Assembly: GCA_033961575.1 (NCBI GenBank)
Contig: CM066730.1
Location: forward strand, 131,072,023 to 131,136,022
Direction of reading: 5' to 3'
Origin: Aselliscus stoliczkanus
Lineage: Eukaryota; Chordata; Mammalia; Chiroptera; Hipposideridae
DNA: 64,000 nt
Shown here: positions 54,480 through 64,000 of the stretch, in pieces
Numbering within the stretch: the first letter of the stretch is position 1
How the letters are laid out: every line of letters starts with the position of its first letter
Notes under the pieces: generated by a model
The model's database searches: none
Told to the model about the DNA's origin: nothing
The model's input: only the letters and a program-made list of their open reading frames with translations
Program-made: the position numbers and the translations under genes

Positions 54480-54560
54480 TTGGGTTGTCGGGAAAGTCAT
54501 GACGCAGTTTTTCCATGATTTTCATTGCAAAAATGCATCATGACTTTTCTGACAACCCAA
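54480..54560 (-). mobile_element. 80-bp palindromic mariner-type MITE, copy 3
   Basis: The ends TTGGGTTGTCGGGAAAGTCA and TGACTTTTCTGACAACCCAA are near-perfect inverted repeats. TA flanks at 54478-54479 and 54561-54562. The spacer is reversed relative to copies 1 and 2 (CATTGCAAAAATGCATCATG). It is 81 bp. Confidence 0.92.
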
Positions 54561-54784
54561 TAGTTTTCTCTTTGACCCCCTATCATTTGACTGTCATTCC
54601 CTTCAGGTGTTGGAAACCACCAGCTCAGAGGTCCCCAGTAATGCCCTAATTACCAAGTCCCATGAACTATGCTTGCCCTCTCCTTCCTTTACCCCTGTAA
54701 AGTGACTAATAACTGCTCCTCCTCCTGGTTGTATGAATAACAATTACTGGGATTTTTTTTTTTTTCAAATCATAAAAGTATCAC

Positions 54785-54985
54785 ATGTGGTTAAGAGCAC
54801 AGACTCTGGAGCCAGGCTGCCGGGATCAGAGTGCTGGCTCCTCCACTCAACCTTCACTCTGACCTTGGTTATGGTCTAAGCGTCTGCTTCCCTCAGTTCT
54901 TTCTATCCTAAATTTGGGAAAACAATAGTAAGAACCACACAGCATCATTTTGAGGATTAAGGGAAAATAAAAACGTACAAACTGT
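54785..54985 (+). mobile_element. MIR SINE
   Basis: GTGGTTAAGAGCACAGACTC, TGGAGCCAGGCTGCCGGG, TGACCTTGGTTATGG and TTTGAGGATTAAGGG. The 5' end is well preserved. Confidence 0.85.
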
Positions 54986-55009
54986 TGAAATGCATAAAAA
55001 CAACATTAT

Positions 55010-55110
55010 GAATCCCCTAAAATTCTCACCACCCAGCAATAGCTACATTTTGGAGTATATTCTTCCAATATGTTTTCTGGGTAAAATATATTTTTATCTA
55101 AACATCATCT
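55010..55110 (-). mobile_element. L1-like fragment, reversed
   Basis: CACCACCCAGCAATAGCTAC, then GGAGTATATTCTTCCAATATG and TTTTTATCTAAACATC form a short decayed LINE-like stretch. Confidence 0.35.
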
Positions 55111-55449
55111 CTACAGCACTGACTTTTGCCCTTCCTCCCAAACTCCCTCAGTCCCCCTAGCTTTTGTGACAGAGTTGCTCTGTCCCTTACAAATACCTAG
55201 CACCTCAGGGTGCAGTGGAAGTGTATGTTGCACATGTGCTTATGTTGTCTGGGAATCATTCTCTCACTCCACGTAGCATGGTGTGCCCCCACAAACAGTG
55301 AACCCTGTGAGGGCAGGGATGGAGTCTTCTCCTTTTCTGATCATCCCCACTTCCTATCTTCAGCCCCAGGAAGCTCCTAATACAGAACTGCTGGAGGATG
55401 CAGTGTGCAGAAATGGCTGGGAACCCCTGGGCTGGCTGCAGCCCCAGCC

Positions 55450-55545
55450 TTTACCCATGACTCACTAGGCATCTTTGAGAGCATTGGTTTCCTCATTTGG
55501 AAAATGGTTGCTAATACCACCTTCACCATGATCTCCAAGATAGAA
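55450..55545 (+). mobile_element. MIR core fragment
   Basis: AGAGCATTGGTTTCCTCATTTG followed by GAAAATGGTTGCTAATACC is a decayed MIR core. Confidence 0.55.
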
Positions 55546-55814
55546 TGTTAATTCCAATAAAAACCAGGGTACAGAGCAATGCATTTAACATGGCCTCATT
55601 TATATTTTTTTAAGATAGATATATAAATAATCATGCTTGGAATGTCTTCAGAAAGAAATATGAGACACCAATAACAGCGATCCCCTCCGGTCATCTAGGG
55701 TAGAAGGACCACTAGTGTGTGTTTGTACCCTTTGGGACTGTTTAAACTTTTTACATATGCATATATTCTTTTAAAATTTGAAAACTCGTTAAAGAAATAA
55801 TAGGAAATTCTTGT

Positions 55815-55942
55815 TCAGGAATGTTGTGAAGAGTAAATAAAATAACTTTACATAAAGCCCTTAACACAGTGCGTGGCACAGAAAAAGTGCGTGGCACAGA
55901 AAAAGTGCCTGGCACTCTCTGTACTTATTAGCTTTTATTTTC
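55815..55942 (+). mobile_element. MIR 3' part with an internal tandem repeat
   Basis: GTTGTGAAGAGTAAATAAAAT, AAGCCCTTAACACAGTGCGTGG and CCTGGCACTCTCTGTACTTA are the MIR 3' end. An 18-bp unit (GTGCGTGGCACAGAAAAA) occurs at 55869-55886 and 55887-55904, with a partial third unit. Confidence 0.75.
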
Positions 55943-56152
55943 TTTTAAATTTTTGTTTGTTTGTTTGTTTTTCTAAATTGGGGAACAGTGTGTTTTTCCA
56001 GGACCTATCAGCTCCAAGTCAAGTAGTTGTTTCAATCTAGTTGTGGAGGGTGCAGTTCAGTGGCCCATGCGGGGATCGAACCGGCAACCTTGGTGTAATG
56101 AGCACTGCGCTCTAACCAACTGAGCTATCCAGTCGCGCCAGCTTATATTTTC
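55930..56152 (-). mobile_element. VES-type bat SINE
   Basis: The element spans 55943-56139, with AGCTTTTATTTTC (55930-55942) and AGCTTATATTTTC (56140-56152) as a 13-bp duplication with one mismatch. The reverse reading gives A box GGATAGCTCAGTTGGTTAG, B box GGTTCGATCCC, a CTAGATTGAAACAACTAC body and AACACACTGTTCCCCAATTT before the poly(A)-like tail. A (GTTT)n run sits at its 3' end. Confidence 0.94.
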
Positions 56153-56159
56153 AATATTA

Positions 56160-56870
56160 AAGAGTTGTTGAATTTATCCATTCATTTATTTTTTCACTCA
56201 TGGATAAACAAAGAAGACATCTAGCCAGTCCTAAACCAGCTCCGCAGATATGAGCAAACCATTTCTCATCCAGTCTTGCAATGCTAGGTAAAGAGTAAAA
56301 CTTGTTTGTAAAGGTCCTTCTTGGTGTTGATTATCAACACGTGCCTCTGCATGGCGGGGTCCTAGCCCTGCATACCGCAGAAGGAGCTGTCTCTGCACCT
56401 CTGCAGGCCACCAGCAGAGAGCTGCTCCTCCCCGGCCCACTGTCACGAGGCTGAAAACCTATTTGGGGCACAGTACGCGGGTGCAAAGCAGCATTGCTCT
56501 TGGAATCTAGATTCCACACACATAGCCAGCCCATACTGGGGGTGAAAGTTCACAGCAACTGGCCCTAATCAAATTCATGGGAGTCCCCAAGACTCCACCC
56601 TGGCTACTTAGAGCTGCATAGGAAACCAAGCAGGTGGGTAACCTTTGGCTTGGAACACTCAGTGTTTGCTGGATACCTGTGGGAAGGAGCCCCAGGGTGT
56701 ATCCTGTTTCTAAGAAAACAAACACTAGGCACAAAAACACCCCAGGGTGAGAGGTTCAAGCTGGCTGATGTGTTGGTTGCTACATCAAGTGTCCTAATCT
56801 CACCCAAGTGTTTATGGAGGCCCCATTCTCTACATTAGTCAATATGAGAGAGAGAGGGTGGCGATGAATA
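56160..56870. other. Non-coding stretch, no confident feature
   Basis: Unique-looking, with short reverse frames. No feature can be supported. Confidence 0.5.
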
Positions 56871-56874
56871 ACTC

Positions 56875-57125
56875 ACTGGCCTGGTTTAGGGCATGGCTGT
56901 GAAGTAGGAGAGATCTGGGTTCAAATCCTGCTCCTACCACCTACTAGCTGTCTGATCTTGTGCAAAGTATTTAACCTTCCTGAGCTTCAGTCTTAATAGG
57001 TAGGATCAATCCAACCTCTATGCTTGCAGATAATAGTAAATGAACTAATACCAGTAAAGAGTACTTGGTATAGTACCTGGCATATAGTAAGGAATGAATA
57101 AATGCAGCTGCTGTGCTATTGTTAT
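56875..57125 (+). mobile_element. MIR SINE
   Basis: GGGTTCAAATCCTGCTCCTAC, CACCTACTAGCTGTCTGATC, TTCCTGAGCTTCAGTCTTAAT and GTACCTGGCATATAGTAAGG give a near full-length MIR. Confidence 0.9.
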
Positions 57126-57429
57126 TGAGCTAAACCTCCCACAGTTTTACTGGGGAGATAATACAAAGTCAGGTACCTAACAATAAGCATTCAAGAACAT
57201 ACAATTAAGCACCAAAATAAATGGTGGTGCTGTGAACCCTTTTGAGAGCTTGCCGGTAGCTATAAATCCTCACTTGAGAAAGAATAAACATAGGCCCCCA
57301 CGCTGAATTTTGCATACAACTTTAGGGGATGCATGCACAATTCTCCCTGTCTGCCCTTCCCATGCATGGGCCAGCAGCCCCTTAGGAGTCCTGGAATCTG
57401 AGCTTTAAGCGTATATCAAGAATTCATAA

Positions 57430-57625
57430 AGGGAATTTACCACTTTAAGCAAAAGTAGTTAGGGAGACCTTCCTGGAAGAGGTAAAAATGTGAGCTAGGG
57501 CGTGAAATAGGCCAAGAGAAGCAAGCAGAGAACTTGGGCGGAGAGATATAGGTAGGACTCGTAAACACAGCCCTTAAAGCCAGGGCCCAAAAGGCCAGGG
57601 AACAGGGTGACAGCAGTATGTATAG
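57430..57625 (+). mobile_element. Ancient interspersed repeat, class unresolved
   Basis: GACCTTCCTGGAAGAGGTAA, TGAGCTAGGGCGTGAAATAG and CAGGGCCCAAAAGGCC echo the same old repeat type as 7470-7800. Confidence 0.4.
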
Positions 57626-57629
57626 CAAT

Positions 57630-58310
57630 AGAGGTTTGGGGCCAGGCCTTGGGGATCAGACTACTTGGGCTCAAATCCCAGGCAAGCAGCCTGCTAGCTT
57701 GCATATACTTAACTTCTCAGTGCCTCAGCTTCTTCATTTGTAAAATGGGGATGAAAATAGAACCTACCGGGCCGGCCGAGTGGCGCATTGGTTAAGAGCT
57801 GGTTTTGGGATGCCAGCGGCCCCGGTTCAGATCCCACGTATGAGGGCCAGTGACACTGCCCTCTACAGCTAACAACAGCTCCACCTGGAGCTGGGCTGTG
57901 CGAGCCCCGGTGATGGTGTGGGCTGCAGCCCCTGCTGCAGTGGGCTGCCATAGGCTACAGTGAGTGGCCGGCAGCCAGCGTGAGCTGCCAATAGCCGCGG
58001 TGAGCGACATCCAGAGGCCGGCAACCGATCTGCCTCATCCGGGAAGAGCGCAATGATGATACCAACATGGGCCAGTGAAGCAACGTCCTCCGCAACTAGA
58101 CTGAAGAACAAAAAGACAGCAACTTGTCTGTTCCCCTTCCCTGATTCCCCAAACACTGTTCCCCTCCCCCAATTACCCAATAAAATCTTTAAAAAACAAA
58201 AAACAAAAAAGAAAATAGAACCTACCTCACAGGGTCATGAGGATAACACCTTGACAGTGATTGACATATAATCTGGTGTCTGGCACATAGTAAGCTCTAT
58301 GTAGCAACAA
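57630..58310 (+). mobile_element. MIR SINE split by a long composite SINE
   Basis: The 5' part (CTTGGGCTCAAATCCCAGGC, CTTCTCAGTGCCTCAGCTTC, TTTGTAAAATGGGGATGAAA) ends at 57768. It resumes at 58227 with TCACAGGGTCATGAGGATAA and GTCTGGCACATAGTAAGCTC. Read together it is one continuous MIR. Confidence 0.92.
57753..58226 (+). mobile_element. Long composite tRNA-headed SINE, copy 3
   Basis: The element spans 57769-58210 between perfect 16-bp duplications GAAAATAGAACCTACC (57753-57768, 58211-58226). In order it has A-box region CGGCCGAGTGG (57773-57783), B box GGTTCAGATCC (57824-57834), terminal hairpin arms GAGGGC and GCCCTC (57842-57863), a GC-rich middle to about 58060, and a VES-like 3' part from 58061. 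AATAAA (58179-58184), TCTTT (58186-58190) and an A-rich tail follow. It is the only long copy on the plus strand. Confidence 0.97.
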
Positions 58311-58359
58311 GCTGCTTTTATGAGGATTCTTATTATGGTGGCAGACATATTAAAGAAGA

Positions 58360-58625
58360 TCTTGACTGCGGAGCCGAGCCCTTTGGACTTTTCCTTGGGG
58401 TACTGGGGAGTCCTTTTCTGAGACAGAGGGAAATAGACTGAAAGGGGTACTATCTCTGAGCATGGTGGTCATGATAGATTAGATGGGAGAAAGATAAGGG
58501 GCATGAGTCCAATTGCAAGGCTGATGCAGTAACCCTAATATGAGGTGCTGGGGTAAAATAGAAGCCAGAAGAATGGCGGGGGGAATGAAAATGGGGTTGT
58601 CAAAGGAGAAGTCAGGAGAATTTGG
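58360..58625 (+). mobile_element. Ancient interspersed repeat, class unresolved
   Basis: GCCCTTTGGACTTTTCCTTG, GGGGTACTGGGGAGTCC and TTGCAAGGCTGATGCAGTAACC continue the same old repeat pattern seen at 57430-57625, possibly as one split copy. Confidence 0.4.
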
Positions 58626-58639
58626 AAAGTGCCAAAGTC

Positions 58640-58805
58640 TAAGTTTGCACCGTCCAGTAAGGGAGCTGCTATAGGTGACGACTGAGCACTTGAAATGTGG
58701 GTAATCCAACTCCAAATCAATTTCACTTTTTCCTTTTTTCTTTTTAATGTGGCCACTAGAAAATTTAAAATCTCATTGTAATTCACATTTCTTTTAGACA
58801 GCACT
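58640..58805. mobile_element. hAT-like repeat fragment
   Basis: GCACCGTCCAGTAAGGGAGC, GAGCACTTGAAATGTGGGTAA, TAATGTGGCCACTAGAAAAT and AGACAGCACTTG match the same family as 8775-9170. Confidence 0.6.
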
Positions 58806-59129
58806 TGTTCTTAGGAATTAGAAGGAGGGCCAAGGCCAAAGGACGCCTCAGTGACCAGGACGGACAGGAGTGGTGTCACTCACTGAGAAAGGGACATCAG
58901 AAAGGTGCGGGGCAGGCAGCCCTGTTTCATTGGGTTTACGCGTGTTGCGTTTGAAGCAACTGTGCACCATTTGAGTGTCAGTTTCAATAGGCTTTCATTT
59001 AGACATTGAGATTAAGGTAAAGGGTCAACCCCAGCTGCGAAGTGCATTGGCCGAAGCTAAGGTCATAAGGGTAGCCCATGATCTGCCCTTATGAGGACCT
59101 AACTAAGGACCAGTGTGGGTAGGCAGGTG

Positions 59130-59305
59130 CTGAATAATTTACGTACGTTCTCTCATTTCCTCCTGGTAACAACCCTCTGAGGTGTAGAGACTATTATTAT
59201 CTCTCCCCATTTTATAGATGAGGGAACTGAAGCAATTTGGGGTAGTAAGTGATGAGCCAGGATTTGAACTTAATCTGACTGTAAAAGCTACACGAACCCT
59301 CCAGC
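59130..59305 (-). mobile_element. MIR SINE, reversed
   Basis: TCTCTCATTTCCTCCTGGTAAC, TATAGATGAGGGAACTGAAGC and GAGCCAGGATTTGAACTTAAT give a clear reversed MIR. Confidence 0.88.
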
Positions 59306-59689
59306 ACTGAGCCCCTGAGAAAACCAAGTCAGAAAAAGGAATAAGAGCTGTAGGACAGTATCTCGTTGCACAGACAAGGGCTGCAGAAGGTAGCATCACG
59401 GAAGCCAGGGAGGAGATGCTTTCCAGAAGGGTGACTGTTACGAAAACAAATTTAGACTTTTGTAGCAAAGAATTGTGTTAAGTGATAAACTGAAGGAATC
59501 TTAATCTTGTAGGTTAAGGCCATTAGAAAAAATTAGAATTTTCAAGCTTGTTCAGAGTTTTGAAAAGGTAAGCATAGATAGGAAGGGACATTCTTTTAAA
59601 TTGCTATATTCTGATACCCAGGCAGAAATAAATATGGGTAGAACCCAGAAGCAGAGACTCTGATAATCACCATTCATGTTTCTCATGAG

Positions 59690-59860
59690 GACCTATTGTC
59701 AAAATCACTTAGGAAGCTTTTAAATACAGATTCTTGGGCCTTGCCACAGACCTACTGAATCAGATTTTTTTTGGTTGGGTTTTTTTTTTTTTTAACAACT
59801 GCCCCAAGTGTTCTAGATACAACATGAAGTTAGGAACCTGCTGCTCAGGCTCTGCAACTC
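59690..59860 (+). mobile_element. MER5-type hAT fragment
   Basis: TCAAAATCACTTAGGAAGC, CAGATTCTTGGGCCTTGCC and CCTACTGAATCAGATTTTTTT match the MER5A order. A T-run interrupts it before the AACTGCCCCAAGTGTTCTAG end. Confidence 0.75.
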
Positions 59861-60204
59861 TTTCCTCTGGATTTATTACCGAGGATTGGCTCATTCTTAT
59901 GGTTCTCTGCCAGGTTCGCTAGGGCCTGGGAGGATGATGGGATCATCCTATTCTTTAGCAACAGTTTCACTTGGAATCTAGGGCAGCTCTCCTTTCAAAT
60001 ACAAGCTGCCAATTCTGTTTTGCTTAGGTCTTTCTTCTCCCAAGGCCTCTTCCCTCCACGTTTCATGCTGTCGTCGTGAGGGAGACCACTGATATGAAGG
60101 AGCAGCAGGCCCTAAACAGAGCCATGTCTGCTTGTGTCCAATGCTCCTGGCTCACCCTTGTCCCTGCTCTCTCCCCGTTCCTTCCTTGTACCCTTGATGT
60201 TCAG

Positions 60205-60450
60205 AGACAAGCAGCATAGCATGGTGATGAAGAGGATGGCGTTGGGAGACAGGTAGGCCTGAGTCCCAGATCTGCTACGAAAATCAGCGTGATGTTCGGC
60301 AAGACTTTTTTGTCCACTCTGTGCTTCATCTGTCAAAACAGAAATGATAAAAGAATTCACCTCTAAGAGGATTACATGAAATGATTCATGGAATTTACTT
60401 ACCTGGAACATACTAAGTACTCAATACAAAGTGATAGTTATCCAATTTTA
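60205..60450 (+). mobile_element. MIR SINE
   Basis: GCATGGTGATGAAGAGGATGG, TGTGCTTCATCTGTCAAAAC, AGAGGATTACATGAAATGATT and GGAACATACTAAGTACTC give a diverged full-length MIR. Confidence 0.8.
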
Positions 60451-60571
60451 TCCTAACAACATCATTGTTATCATCATCATCATTATTATCGGGGGACATG
60501 TGCCCTGGATGGCAGGTAAAATCAACTAATCAGAGATACCTGAGAAGGACTTCAAAAAGGTTTGCAAGTAT

Positions 60572-60719
60572 AAATGCAAGCTACTTTTATTATTTTTTTT
60601 TTTTTTAGAGGGCAGTGTCACTGGCCCTCATATGTGGGATCCGAACCAGGGCCACTGGCGTCCCAAGCCAGCTCCCAACCACTGCACCACTCAGCCGGCC
60701 CAAATGCAAGCTACTTTTA
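60572..60719 (-). mobile_element. Short tRNA-headed SINE
   Basis: The element spans 60590-60701 with a perfect 18-bp duplication AAATGCAAGCTACTTTTA at 60572-60589 and 60702-60719, the longest in the window. It has poly(T), the hairpin, a B box read in reverse (GGATCCGAACC) and a complete head that is somewhat diverged (GCTCCCAACCACTGCACCAC). Confidence 0.96.
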
Positions 60720-60724
60720 GAGGA

Positions 60725-61545
60725 TGAGCTCTGTTGAGGGAGAGAGAAAGAGAGAGAGTGCTGTCCTCATTTTTCAGTCTGCTGATTCTGAGCCTGTATA
60801 AACAACTCTTAGAAGAGCTCCAGTCACTATCCCTTTCCCATCTCAAACCATGTTTTCCACGGCTCCAGGCAGCCTTTCCTCATTCTCGCTCTCGTTTTCC
60901 TCCCCCATAGGCCAGCACCTTGTTCTTTTAGCTCTTGCCTCTCAGGAACAGGGCGGGAGAGGCAGCTGGTCACAGGCTCAGTCAGCCACCCTGGGCATCA
61001 GGGCCTGTGAGCTTTGGTTGGGGAGAAGAAGAAAAAGAATTTTATGACTTACTTCTCCCTCCTTTCAAGTCTTAGAGTTTGGTGTGCTCAGCAATGATGG
61101 CATGATAATAATAGAAATCATAGCTGATTTGTGTAAGTTATTTACAGATTACAAAACAGCACCTTAGCAATTGTGGGTCACTCTGGATTCAGTTACCGCA
61201 AACAGAACGGCTCTTGGCAACATTAGCAGAATGGGCTTTACTACAGGGGATGGGGTGCGTGTGTAATCAATGGAAAGGCTGGAGGTGCAGGCTCTTGATG
61301 GAGCCCTCAGGACCAACTTCCACACAGTACTGCAGAATTGGCCCCCAGGGCCAGGCTGGAAGTGAAGGGTGGAGAGGTTGCTGCAGCCACATAACTCCTT
61401 AGCACTATATTGTTAGTGACTGGACCCAGGTGCCACCACCTCAACTTGCCTGCTACCCTATTTGCCAGCAGAAATAAGCCAAGCAGCACACTGGCCTTCT
61501 CGCTTCCATCATCCAGGAGTCCCAGATGCCAGATAATCTGGGACT
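60725..61545. other. Non-coding stretch, no confident feature
   Basis: Contains a short GA-rich patch (60741-60759). Short frames lack recognised products. Confidence 0.5.
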
Positions 61546-61552
61546 CTGAGTT

Positions 61553-61913
61553 GGCTCAGGCTGCCATAGCAGAGTACCACAGACTGGGTGGCTTAAATAA
61601 TAGAAATTAATTTTCTCAGTGTTCTGGAGGCTGGAAGTCTGTGATCAAGGTGGCGGCACAGTTGGTTTCTTCTGAGGCCTCTTTGGTTCATAGATGGCTG
61701 TCTTCCCCCTGTGCCTTCACACTATCATTTCTCTGCCCTACCTGTGTCTACAGTCCCTCTTCTTATGAGGACACTGTTCATATTGGATCCACCCTAATGA
61801 GCTTTCAGCTTAACTGCCTCCTTAGAGACCCTATCTGCATATACAGTCCATCTGAGTTCTTGGGGGTTAGGACTTAAGCATGTGAATGGGTGGCATAGTT
61901 CAGCTGATAGCAC
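61553..61913 (+). mobile_element. ERVL-MaLR LTR (MST/MLT1 type)
   Basis: GGCTGCCATAGCAGAGTACC, ACAGACTGGGTGGCTTAAAT, GTTCTGGAGGCTGGAAGTCT, GGTTTCTTCTGAGGCCTC, GGATCCACCCTAATGAGC and TTGGGGGTTAGGACTTAAGC run in order along a solitary LTR of the non-autonomous MaLR group. There are no internal retroviral sequences and no open reading frame of note. Confidence 0.9.
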
Positions 61914-62104
61914 TAAATGTTTTTTTATGTTTTTTTTTTTTACTTCCCTGCCCTGCATTTCAGCCAGGCACACCAGGAAGAGAGCCCCGCAGCTGCCCAG
62001 GCAGCGCCAGCCTGCAGGGCCTGCCGAGTGCTTGGAGCACTTGCATGAGATGTGATCAGAGGACGCAGGGAGCTGGTGCTCCGCAGAAGCACTCTTTATG
62101 AAAC

Positions 62105-62260
62105 TCACATGCTCCTCTTTATCTGATGCTCTTAACAGTTCTTTGAGATAGAAAAGTATTAGTATCTCCATTTTTTCCCATGAGAAAATTGAGGCTTAGA
62201 TAAGTGACAAGTCCTGCCCAGGGGCCGAAAGCTAGGAGAAGTGGCAGGGGCAGGAGAGAG
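62105..62260 (-). mobile_element. MIR fragment, reversed
   Basis: TTTATCTGATGCTCTTAACAG, then TTTCCCATGAGAAAATTGAGG and CTTAGATAAGTGACAAG. It is a degraded reversed MIR. Confidence 0.7.
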
Positions 62261-62269
62261 CTCAGGTCT

Positions 62270-62965
62270 CCTGGCCTAATCCTTGCGTACATCCCTGCAA
62301 CTAAATATCCAAGGCCTCGTATAAAGTCCATGTCACACATTCAAATAGAGGGCCCAATAGGTATGCCAACAAGTTTGAAAGGGGCAGCCAACCACTCACT
62401 ACTCAAATCCAGCCGAGTTCTGTAAAATTTTGAATTTTCCGGAAATTGTTCTTCCTTTTAAAGTGAAATATCTCCATGTTTCAAATGTCGACAATCAATT
62501 TAAAGTTAAAGCACACAGAGATACTATTGAGTTGACCCTGTGTGGGACCCAAACAAACATACCTGCAGTCAGGATTCAGCCCGCAGGCTCTGGTAGAAAA
62601 TAGTAAGTGTTCATGAGACTAGAAAACTGGTTCTGAAAGGCCCGGCTTTGCACGCCCCACACTTCCTGCCATATTAGAAATGTTGCTACCTGGTCCCATT
62701 GCCCTGAAATTCTTTTGCTGCCTGAATTTTTCTCGTACCGCACCAAATACATGCATGGTTTCTATCTTGTAACGAGCCTGGGGGCCCGGCTTTCATTAAG
62801 CATTTGTATGTTCAGGGTGCATTACCAATAGGCGCACCTATCTGTCTTCCCAACCACTCGTAGATAAGCACTACTGGCTCCCTGTAACAGATAAGGAAAC
62901 AGACAAAGAGCTGGAGTAATATATTCTGATAGTTGAAGGCAAAATCAGAGGGTAGGTGGAAACCT
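62270..62965. other. Non-coding stretch, no confident feature
   Basis: Unique-looking. No assignable repeat, gene or regulatory element. Confidence 0.5.
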
Positions 62966-62971
62966 GCTGTG

Positions 62972-63022
62972 GTTTGTTTGTTTGTTTGTTTGTTTGTTTG
63001 TTTGTTTGTTTGTTTGTTTGTT
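62972..63022. repeat. (GTTT)n microsatellite
   Basis: About twelve GTTT units without interruption. The phenylalanine/valine/cysteine/leucine-rich open frames across it are artefacts of the repeat. Confidence 0.97.
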
Positions 63023-63024
63023 TT

Positions 63025-63795
63025 GCCTGCTCTTTTATTACAGCCACAAGGGATGTGTTTGCTCATGAACATGAATGTTGGTTTCCCTCAAATGATTCAG
63101 TTCCTTACCAGGCCGTGATGACTTGTGATGTAGATGCCCCAGGCTTCCTGGTACCCTCCTCCCAGACTGTACTTTGTGACTTGCTTTCCATCTCCACCCT
63201 CTCCCAGCTTCAGGCCCTTCTAGACCAAGATTAAAATGCCCGTATTTCCCTAATGGGTCCTCTTGTTCCTAGGAATTTCTGGGAACCTGATAATTCAGAT
63301 GAACAACAGCATTAAAAGGAACGCAAATCACTTGAATAGCTAAATGCGATCTATGTTTATTCAAATCTGCTAGCCATATGTAAAAATAAAAACGAGGCTC
63401 CAGAAGTAACAGCCAGAGTTTTATCAAACTGGGGGTCTGCCCAGGCACGCACAGGCCTTGGCCCTTTTGGGCGGGAGAGAGCACTGGTGGCTCAGGATCT
63501 CCAGAAGCTAACCCCAGACCTTGCCTAGTAGCTGCAGCAGCCAGAAGGTTCTTGCCTGGCTTGCAGATGGGAGAGAGGAGGCCTGTGCCCCAGGGCATTA
63601 GACAAACAGATGCCTTCTGCACCAGTGGGGATATTGCACCAACTTGAGACAATAGGCAAGCCCCACAGCTCCAGATCATAGAGTATCAAGGTCATCCTTG
63701 CTTAAGAACAACATTGTGGACCATGGTTCAGTGATGCCCTAGGTGTTTGTGAGTCAAAGCAATTGGAATTGCCTCCTTTCCTTGGTACAGTGGGA
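63025..63795. other. Non-coding stretch, no confident feature
   Basis: Unique-looking sequence to near the window end. A 136-codon reverse frame (63269-63679) has no recognised domain. Confidence 0.5.
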
Positions 63796-63799
63796 AGCA

Positions 63800-63920
63800 T
63801 GGAGCAAAGTTTTCTAACCTAGTTGCTTCATCTATAAAACAAGGATGCAATAGTAGGATTATACCTTTTGGGATTATAGCAAAGCTTCACGGACTAATTC
63901 ATATGAATGTACCGTGTGCA
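63800..63920 (+). mobile_element. MIR core fragment
   Basis: CTAACCTAGTTGCTTCATCTATAAA, then GATGCAATAGTAGGATTATACC and GGACTAATTCATATGAATG are a decayed MIR core and 3' part. Confidence 0.55.
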
Positions 63921-64000
63921 ATCAGGTTCCATCCAAATCGCAGGTATTGTTTGCTTTGGAAGCTTTTCTTGGAGTAAGAATAAAGCAAGCTTTTTATCCG

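Noticed and set aside
54006..54518. 170-codon forward frame, Leu/Ser/Phe-rich
   Set aside because: It starts in a reversed L1-like fragment, continues through C/T-rich sequence, and ends inside a MITE. The composition explains it.
57776..57850. tRNA gene suggested by A and B boxes
   Set aside because: The boxes belong to a SINE head. There is no acceptor stem, and the element has a long body, an A-rich tail and target duplications. The same holds for all other SINE heads here.
61553..61913. Endogenous retrovirus provirus
   Set aside because: Only a solitary MaLR LTR is visible. There are no gag, pol or env remnants and no second LTR within the window.
62972..63022. CRISPR-like or coding repeat in the (GTTT)n tract
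   Set aside because: It is a plain tetranucleotide microsatellite with no spacers. Open frames there reflect the repeat.

Overview
This window is nuclear DNA of a placental mammal and almost certainly of a bat. It has the texture of mammalian intron or intergenic DNA: it is AT-leaning and CpG-poor, it carries many old MIR, L2, L1, hAT and Tigger remnants, and it has long (TG)n, (GA)n and (GTTT)n microsatellites. The bat call rests on recognisable VES-type (chiropteran) tRNA-derived SINEs at 22157-22530, 23755-23940, 31396-31577 and 55943-56139. Young families lie beside them: a tRNA-headed SINE in short and long forms, and an 80-bp palindromic mariner-type MITE. I cannot fix the species. The form of the dimeric VES copy recalls horseshoe-bat-type SINEs, but that is from memory.

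I see no protein-coding gene. The open frames are short (longest about 200 codons), overlap on both strands, fall largely in repeats or low-complexity sequence, and show no domain I recognise. One exon-like segment (9646-9695) has a good acceptor, a GTAAGT donor and one open frame. It could belong to a transcript whose other exons lie outside the window. There is no functional tRNA, rRNA, snRNA or known miRNA gene, no CRISPR array and no provirus.

Layout. 1-10 kb: microsatellite, a palindromic MITE (1317-1446), a Tigger remnant (about 3613-4250), two full-length long SINEs less than 400 bp apart (4342-4773, 5147-5606), and a mariner MITE nested in an older hAT-like element (8775-9170). 10-20 kb: old LTR and L2/MIR remnants and the exon-like segment. 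20-33 kb: VES SINEs, including a dimer and one inside an L1 tail, a second MITE beside a purine-pyrimidine alternating tract, a pair of short SINEs, and two MIRs end to end. 33-44 kb: repeat-poor blocks with enhancer-like texture and a G-rich tract. 44-64 kb: a SINE nested in a MIR with a perfect duplication, L1 and L2 fragments, an AT-rich repeat-poor block (50.6-52.2 kb), the third MITE, a long SINE nested in a MIR, a MaLR LTR (61553-61913) and a (GTTT)n tract.

The main observation is the relation between SINE families. Three long copies share their 5' head with six short copies, and their 3' third resembles the VES tail. The long form ends in AATAAA plus TCTTT, while the short form is polyadenylated directly after a hairpin. 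This looks like a modular SINE family. The sequence shows no biological system beyond transposable-element biology and possible distal regulatory DNA.
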